A stretch of 9,896 bases of DNA, taken from assembly GCA_041689775.1 (NCBI GenBank), contig JBDNFP010000078.1, positions 1 to 9,896 of the forward strand. Direction: 5' to 3'. This DNA is from JBDNFP01 sp041689775 (GTDB lineage: Bacteria > Bacteroidota > Bacteroidia > Cytophagales > Spirosomataceae). Position numbers and translations under genes: made by a program. Below the pieces are notes generated by a model that had not been told where the DNA came from, searched no databases, and saw nothing but the letters and a program-made list of their open reading frames with translations. Numbering within the stretch: the first letter of the stretch is position 1; each line of letters begins with the position of its first letter. Below, piece by piece: positions 6,742-9,896 of this stretch.

Positions 6742-8142
6742 TTACTCTGGCGTAATCCGCAAAACTTCGTCCGGGCCGTTCGTCAAAACGTACAAAGCAC
6801 CGTCCGGGCCGAACTTCACGTCTCTAATTCTTCCCATTCCCTTGAATAGTGTTTCCTGTTCCACGACTTTGTCATTCTCAATCACCACGCGACGTAGTTC
6901 CTGAAAGGCCAAAGCCCCAACCAATACATTATTTCTCCAATTGGGAAACAGCGGACTTGTACAAAAATCAATGGCCGAAACAGCAATCGATGGTGTCCAG
7001 TAGGTAATGGGCTGCTCCATTCCCTCTTTTTCGGTTATATCGGTAATAGTATCACCGTTATAATCAACACCGTACGTAATGATCGGCCAACCGTAGTTCG
7101 CTCCCTTTTTCATAATATTCAACTCGTCTCCTCCCTTCGGGCCGTGCTCCGTCGACCAGATTACGCCCGTCACCGGATGCTGCGCAATTCCCTGCACATT
7201 ACGGTTTCCAATTGAATAGAGGGCCGCTAATGCACCCAGCTGATTTGCGAAAGGATTATCCTTAGGAATACTTCCATCAGGATGAATGCGATACACTTTT
7301 CCGGTGGCCTTTTTAGTATCTTGGGAATCCATGGCTAAGCCCATATCACCAATGGTAAAGAACAAATAGCCTTCTTTATCAAATAAAAACCGGCAGCCCC
7401 AACGATTACCATTCTTCACTTTCAACTCGTCGGCTACTTCAAATAGCGTTTGCTCCTGAGCCCAGCGATTTCCTTCCACCTTGCCCCTTATTATTTTGGT
7501 CTGAGCAAGTGCATTCTTATCCTGACTATCCCCATTGCTTTGGCTGATGGCCAGATACACCCATCCATTTTTCTTATAGTCTGGATCTAAAGCTATATCC
7601 ATCAACCCAGCAGTGCTGGTACCAAGGTAGGCCGTCGGTAACCCAGAAATAGGTTCTAGTAGGAGTTGTCCTTTGATCAGCCAACGCAATGCCCCATGTT
7701 TTTCAGTAATAAAGGCACTATCTTGATTAACAAACTCAATCCCCCAGGGAGTTTTGATACCCTGCCAAACTAGCTTTTCGATCTTAATGATATGCTCTTG
7801 GGTAGCCTTACTAATGGGTGCTGAGTCTACCTGCTGTATTTCAATCCTATCCTGAACCGAGCTAATGTAGTTCGTAAGGGAATCAATCTGCTTGGTATTA
7901 AACACCTTTTCCCAAGCAATCATAGTACTTCCGGCTACACCTTTACGAATGGCATGAGCGATGGATTCTTTTCCAGCATTATTTTTCCATTCACTTTTAA
8001 ATAAGACTGGACCAGAAGTGGTGCCTTGCAGATTAGCCCCATGGCATCCACCACAATTTGTAACATAGAGCGATTTGCCATCCTGAGCATTTGAAAGGAT
8101 TGTTGTTGCCCCGATTACAAGTAAGGTTAAGAAAGTTTTCAT
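6742..8142 (-). CDS. Exported cytochrome c / PQQ-dependent sugar dehydrogenase fusion
   Basis: The 466-residue product has a Sec signal peptide (about 1-19, cut near SNA-QD). A small class I cytochrome c domain follows, with the heme site C30-G-G-C33-H34 and a probable axial ligand M74. A linker at about 95-125 leads to a beta-propeller of the soluble glucose/sorbosone dehydrogenase family (about 128-466). Family landmarks are GLMDIALDPDY, TIGD with D266, GKVYRIHPDGSIPKDNPF, GNR314NVQG (the PQQ-contacting Arg of soluble glucose dehydrogenase), STEHGPKGGDELNIM, GANYGWP and GR438IR440DV near the end. It should oxidise a sugar or similar alcohol outside the cytoplasm and pass electrons through its own heme to the respiratory chain; the substrate is unknown. 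One oddity is that the position of the catalytic His (H144 of the Acinetobacter enzyme) is Arg here (R247). The spacing of 19 residues to the conserved Asp is kept, which supports the alignment. The gene stands alone, divergent from the iron-sulfur carrier gene. Confidence 0.9.
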   Translation of the reverse strand: MKTFLTLLVIGATTILSNAQDGKSLYVTNCGGCHGANLQGTTSGPVLFKSEWKNNAGKESIAHAIRKGVAGSTMIAWEKVFNTKQIDSLTNYISSVQDRIEIQQVDSAPISKATQEHIIKIEKLVWQGIKTPWGIEFVNQDSAFITEKHGALRWLIKGQLLLEPISGLPTAYLGTSTAGLMDIALDPDYKKNGWVYLAISQSNGDSQDKNALAQTKIIRGKVEGNRWAQEQTLFEVADELKVKNGNRWGCRFLFDKEGYLFFTIGDMGLAMDSQDTKKATGKVYRIHPDGSIPKDNPFANQLGALAALYSIGNRNVQGIAQHPVTGVIWSTEHGPKGGDELNIMKKGANYGWPIITYGVDYNGDTITDITEKEGMEQPITYWTPSIAVSAIDFCTSPLFPNWRNNVLVGALAFQELRRVVIENDKVVEQETLFKGMGRIRDVKFGPDGALYVLTNGPDEVLRITPE

Positions 8143-8250
8143 TAGTGGTGGTTTATTCGAAATGTGTTTCTACCTGGATAATTCATATAGGAGCCCGATC
8201 TACTCCTAAAAAAACTACTAACCGAACTTTCCTTTTCCCAAAAAAGTTAT

Positions 8251-8258
8251 TAGTATTG
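8251..8258 (+). promoter_or_regulatory. Possible -7 element for the iron-sulfur carrier gene
   Basis: TAGTATTG differs from the Bacteroidota TAnnTTTG consensus at one base and lies 22 bases before the ATG at 8280, in the 137-bp divergent gap. No clear -33 element is visible, so this is weak support. Confidence 0.25.
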
Positions 8259-8279
8259 AATCCCAATTGAAAAATAACT

Positions 8280-8606
8280 ATGGTAACGGTAACTAATAAA
8301 GCAAAGGAGAGAATTGAGACATTACGTCTGGAAGAGGGTCGTACCGACGAAAACCACATTCGGGTGGGTGTAGAAGGTGGTGGCTGCTCAGGATTAATGT
8401 ATAACCTAGAATTTGATGCCAACACCCAACCAACGGATATGATTTTTGAAGATAAGGGCATCCGAATAGTGGTGGATAAAAAAAGTATTTTATACCTAGC
8501 TGGTACTACTTTGGATTTTAGCGATGGATTGAACGGCAAAGGCTTTCAGTTTGTGAATCCAAATGCAAGTCGTACCTGCGGGTGTGGCGAAAGCTTCGCC
8601 GTATAA
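8280..8606 (+). CDS. A-type iron-sulfur cluster carrier (IscA/ErpA/HesB family)
   Basis: This 108-residue cytoplasmic protein binds and hands on Fe-S clusters to apo-enzymes. The three conserved cysteines are all present: C36 in GVEGGGCSGLMYNLEF, and C100 and C102 in the C-terminal SRTCGCGESFAV. The length and the middle region (VVDKKSILYLAGTTLDFSDGLNGKGFQFVNPNA) are standard for the family, so it looks functional. Which member it is (IscA, ErpA or SufA) cannot be settled from sequence alone, and no isc or suf genes are adjacent. The ATG at 8280 gives the normal N-terminus with no alternative. It is a single-gene unit closed by a strong terminator. Confidence 0.95.
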   Translation: MVTVTNKAKERIETLRLEEGRTDENHIRVGVEGGGCSGLMYNLEFDANTQPTDMIFEDKGIRIVVDKKSILYLAGTTLDFSDGLNGKGFQFVNPNASRTCGCGESFAV

Positions 8607-8632
8607 TTTATTATGATTAAGTGTTAATGATT

Positions 8633-8666
8633 AAAGCGCCGCGAGCTTCCACGCGGCGCTTTTTTT
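8633..8666 (+). terminator. Intrinsic terminator after the iron-sulfur carrier gene
   Basis: AAAGCGCCGCG (8633-8643) and CGCGGCGCTTT (8652-8662) form a perfect, very GC-rich 11-bp stem with an 8-base loop. A run of seven T (8660-8666) overlaps the stem end. This is a textbook rho-independent terminator. Confidence 0.93.
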
Positions 8667-8768
8667 GTGCCCTCCCTGATGGAATTTCCTTAAATATGCT
8701 TCCCAAAGCACCATCTTATCCAAAAATTTAGCGTTTTTTGTAGTCATAGGAGAGGTGAACAACTCTTT

Positions 8769-8828
8769 ATGAAAGAGAAAATCATTTGCCGCAGTGGCGG
8801 CTCCTTCATTCTAACATTCACTCATTGA
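8769..8828 (+). other. Possible 19-codon upstream ORF before the sugar-nucleotide transferase
   Basis: ATG at 8769 opens MKEKIICRSGGSFILTFTH and stops with TGA at 8826-8828, one base before the transferase ATG at 8830. The start lies in the loop of a small hairpin (CTCTTT 8763-8768 with AAAGAG 8772-8777), and a second hairpin (GCCGC/GCGGC, 8788-8801) falls inside the ORF. A leader peptide coupled to the next gene is possible, but an ORF this short can easily be chance. Confidence 0.2.
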
Positions 8829-8829
8829 A

Positions 8830-9726
8830 ATGAAACCTACTCTATTAATACTAGCCGCAGGAATCGGTAGCCGCTACGGCGGAGTTAAACAACTCGACCA
8901 GTTTGGACCACACGGAGAAACCATCATAGATTATTCACTATTTGATGCCATCCGGGGTGGCTTTGGTAAAGTAGTATTCATCGTCCGGGAAGAAATTAAG
9001 GCTGATGTCGAAGCAGTTTTTGCACCTAAACTAAAAGGGCTGATCGATTACGATTTCGCTATTCAGAGAGTACAATCTTACGTTCCTGAGGAACTGGGAA
9101 GCATTGACCGCGTAAAACCTTGGGGAACAGGTCACGCAACACTCTCTGCTTGGGAGCAAACCGATACTCCTTTCGCGGTTATCAATGCCGATGACTTCTA
9201 CGGTCGCGAGGCCTTTGCCACGATGGCAGATTTCCTCACTAACGATGCAGACGACACCCTGCACGCCATGATGGGCTATGAGTTAAAACGTACTCTTTCA
9301 GAAAACGGTATGGTATCCCGTGGAGTATGTATTGTCAAAGCCGACGGTAACTTGTCTTCCGTAGTGGAGCGTACCAAGATATTCGATGAGAAGGGGGTAA
9401 TCTATTTTCAAGAAGAAGAATCACTAACTGTATTGGCCCCGGAAACACCCGTTTCTATGAACTTCTGGGGTTTTAAGCCTTCGGTATTTCCAATAATCAA
9501 AGAGTTGTTTGAAGACTACGCCAGTAAAAATCACAATACTCCTAAAGCTGAATTTTATATCCCAACGGTGGTGAGTCATCTTATACTTAATAGTTTGGGA
9601 CAATGCCGGGTATTCACCAGCCAATCCGACTGGTTTGGCGTTACTTATCCCGAAGACAAACCCACGGTGCAAGCTGCCTTGAAGGCGTTGCATGATTCGG
9701 GAGACTATCCAGAGCAGATGTGGTAG
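8830..9726 (+). CDS. Sugar-nucleotide transferase (NTP_transferase family)
   Basis: This 298-residue cytoplasmic protein has the Rossmann-like fold of enzymes that join a nucleoside triphosphate to a sugar 1-phosphate. The nucleotide-binding signature is L8-A-A-G11-I-G13-S-R15-Y-G-G18 with K20. PWGTGHA (97-103) and INADDFYG (118-125, metal-binding Asp) follow, then SMNFWGF in the second half, where the sugar site is expected. Signature details are close to glucose-1-phosphate uridylyl- or thymidylyltransferases, but the RYGG form is characteristic of a less studied branch common in Bacteroidota and often found near phosphotransferase kinases. No such kinase is visible here. Substrate and product are therefore not assigned. 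The ATG at 8830 gives the standard N-terminus. The stop is followed within about 35 bp by an insertion sequence, which may have separated it from a former neighbour. Confidence 0.85.
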   Translation: MKPTLLILAAGIGSRYGGVKQLDQFGPHGETIIDYSLFDAIRGGFGKVVFIVREEIKADVEAVFAPKLKGLIDYDFAIQRVQSYVPEELGSIDRVKPWGTGHATLSAWEQTDTPFAVINADDFYGREAFATMADFLTNDADDTLHAMMGYELKRTLSENGMVSRGVCIVKADGNLSSVVERTKIFDEKGVIYFQEEESLTVLAPETPVSMNFWGFKPSVFPIIKELFEDYASKNHNTPKAEFYIPTVVSHLILNSLGQCRVFTSQSDWFGVTYPEDKPTVQAALKALHDSGDYPEQMW

Positions 9727-9760
9727 CAATTAGCACTATCCGTACGCCATAAATTTATTA

Positions 9761-9896
9761 GGACTTTCGCAAAACTGAAATTTTATTAACTTGTGGGATG
9801 AAAACAACGCGCGAACTTTACTGCCAGTACCTTCTTTCGAGCCAAGTCAACTACACCTGCACGAATCTGGCTGACCATTTTGCCGACCTGACCCAC
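9761..9896 (+). mobile_element. Left end of an insertion sequence, cut by the window edge
   Basis: The stretch from about 9761 (GGACTTTCGCAAAACTG) resembles the terminal inverted repeats of several bacterial IS elements. It is followed after about 20 bases by a transposase-like reading frame. The right end and target duplication are outside the window, so the exact border and IS family are not fixed. Confidence 0.6.
9798..9896 (+). CDS. Transposase N-terminal fragment, 3' end outside the window
   Basis: ATG at 9798 opens 33 codons that run off the window: MKTTRELYCQYLLSSQVNYT, then CTNLADHFADLTH. This start (ELYxxYLLSSxxNYTxTxLADHF...LTH) matches my recollection of DDE transposases of the IS4/IS701 type from Bacteroidota. 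These begin with a short helical region before the catalytic domain. No catalytic residues fall inside the window. The start lies 37 bases from the putative inverted repeat, a usual spacing. It is read in the same direction as the sugar-nucleotide transferase gene. Confidence 0.6.
   Translation, partial: MKTTRELYCQYLLSSQVNYTCTNLADHFADLTH

Noticed and set aside
1..9896. CRISPR arrays, tRNA or rRNA genes, or a multi-gene defence island.
   Set aside because: No regular repeat-spacer pattern, no cloverleaf or rRNA-like sequence and no defence cluster is visible. The only defence-related traces are the two broken genes described.

Overview
The window looks like chromosomal DNA of a Bacteroidota bacterium, most likely of the Cytophagales. 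The reasons are a TAnnTTTG-type promoter before thrA, no clear Shine-Dalgarno sequences before the main genes, moderate GC content, and the character of the proteins. The lineage is inferred from sequence style, not from a database search.

Layout. Positions 2-1152 hold a two-gene module with a 4-base ATGA overlap. The first gene is an uncharacterised protein open at the window edge. The second is an AbiEii-like nucleotidyltransferase broken by two in-frame amber stops. Almost abutting it on the minus strand is an MFS transporter of the anion:cation symporter type (1157-2440). Divergent from that is thrA (2631-5087), a full-length bifunctional aspartokinase/homoserine dehydrogenase. Between thrA and thrB (homoserine kinase, 5729-6667) lies about 640 bp of extra DNA. 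It contains a DUF559 (Vsr-like endonuclease fold) pseudogene bracketed by two imperfect palindromic elements that both end in the same 12-mer, and a 10-bp hairpin that stops 3 bases short of the thrB start. A strong terminator follows thrB, and thrC is not here. On the minus strand, 6742-8142 encodes an exported cytochrome c fused to a PQQ-type sugar dehydrogenase. Divergent from it is an A-type iron-sulfur carrier (8280-8606) with a strong terminator. A sugar-nucleotide transferase (8830-9726) comes next, and the window ends in the left end of an insertion sequence (about 9761 onward).

How the genes fit together. thrA and thrB supply the aspartate-to-phosphohomoserine part of threonine synthesis (aspartokinase, homoserine dehydrogenase, homoserine kinase). 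The other intact genes are single-gene units with no obvious shared pathway. Accessory DNA is scattered among the housekeeping genes as a decayed toxin-antitoxin-like module, a decayed DUF559 insertion and an IS element.

I do not see a convincing new multi-gene system. The most notable observations are the palindrome-flanked DUF559 unit splitting thrA and thrB, the hairpin at the thrB start, and an apparent loss of the catalytic histidine in the PQQ dehydrogenase.
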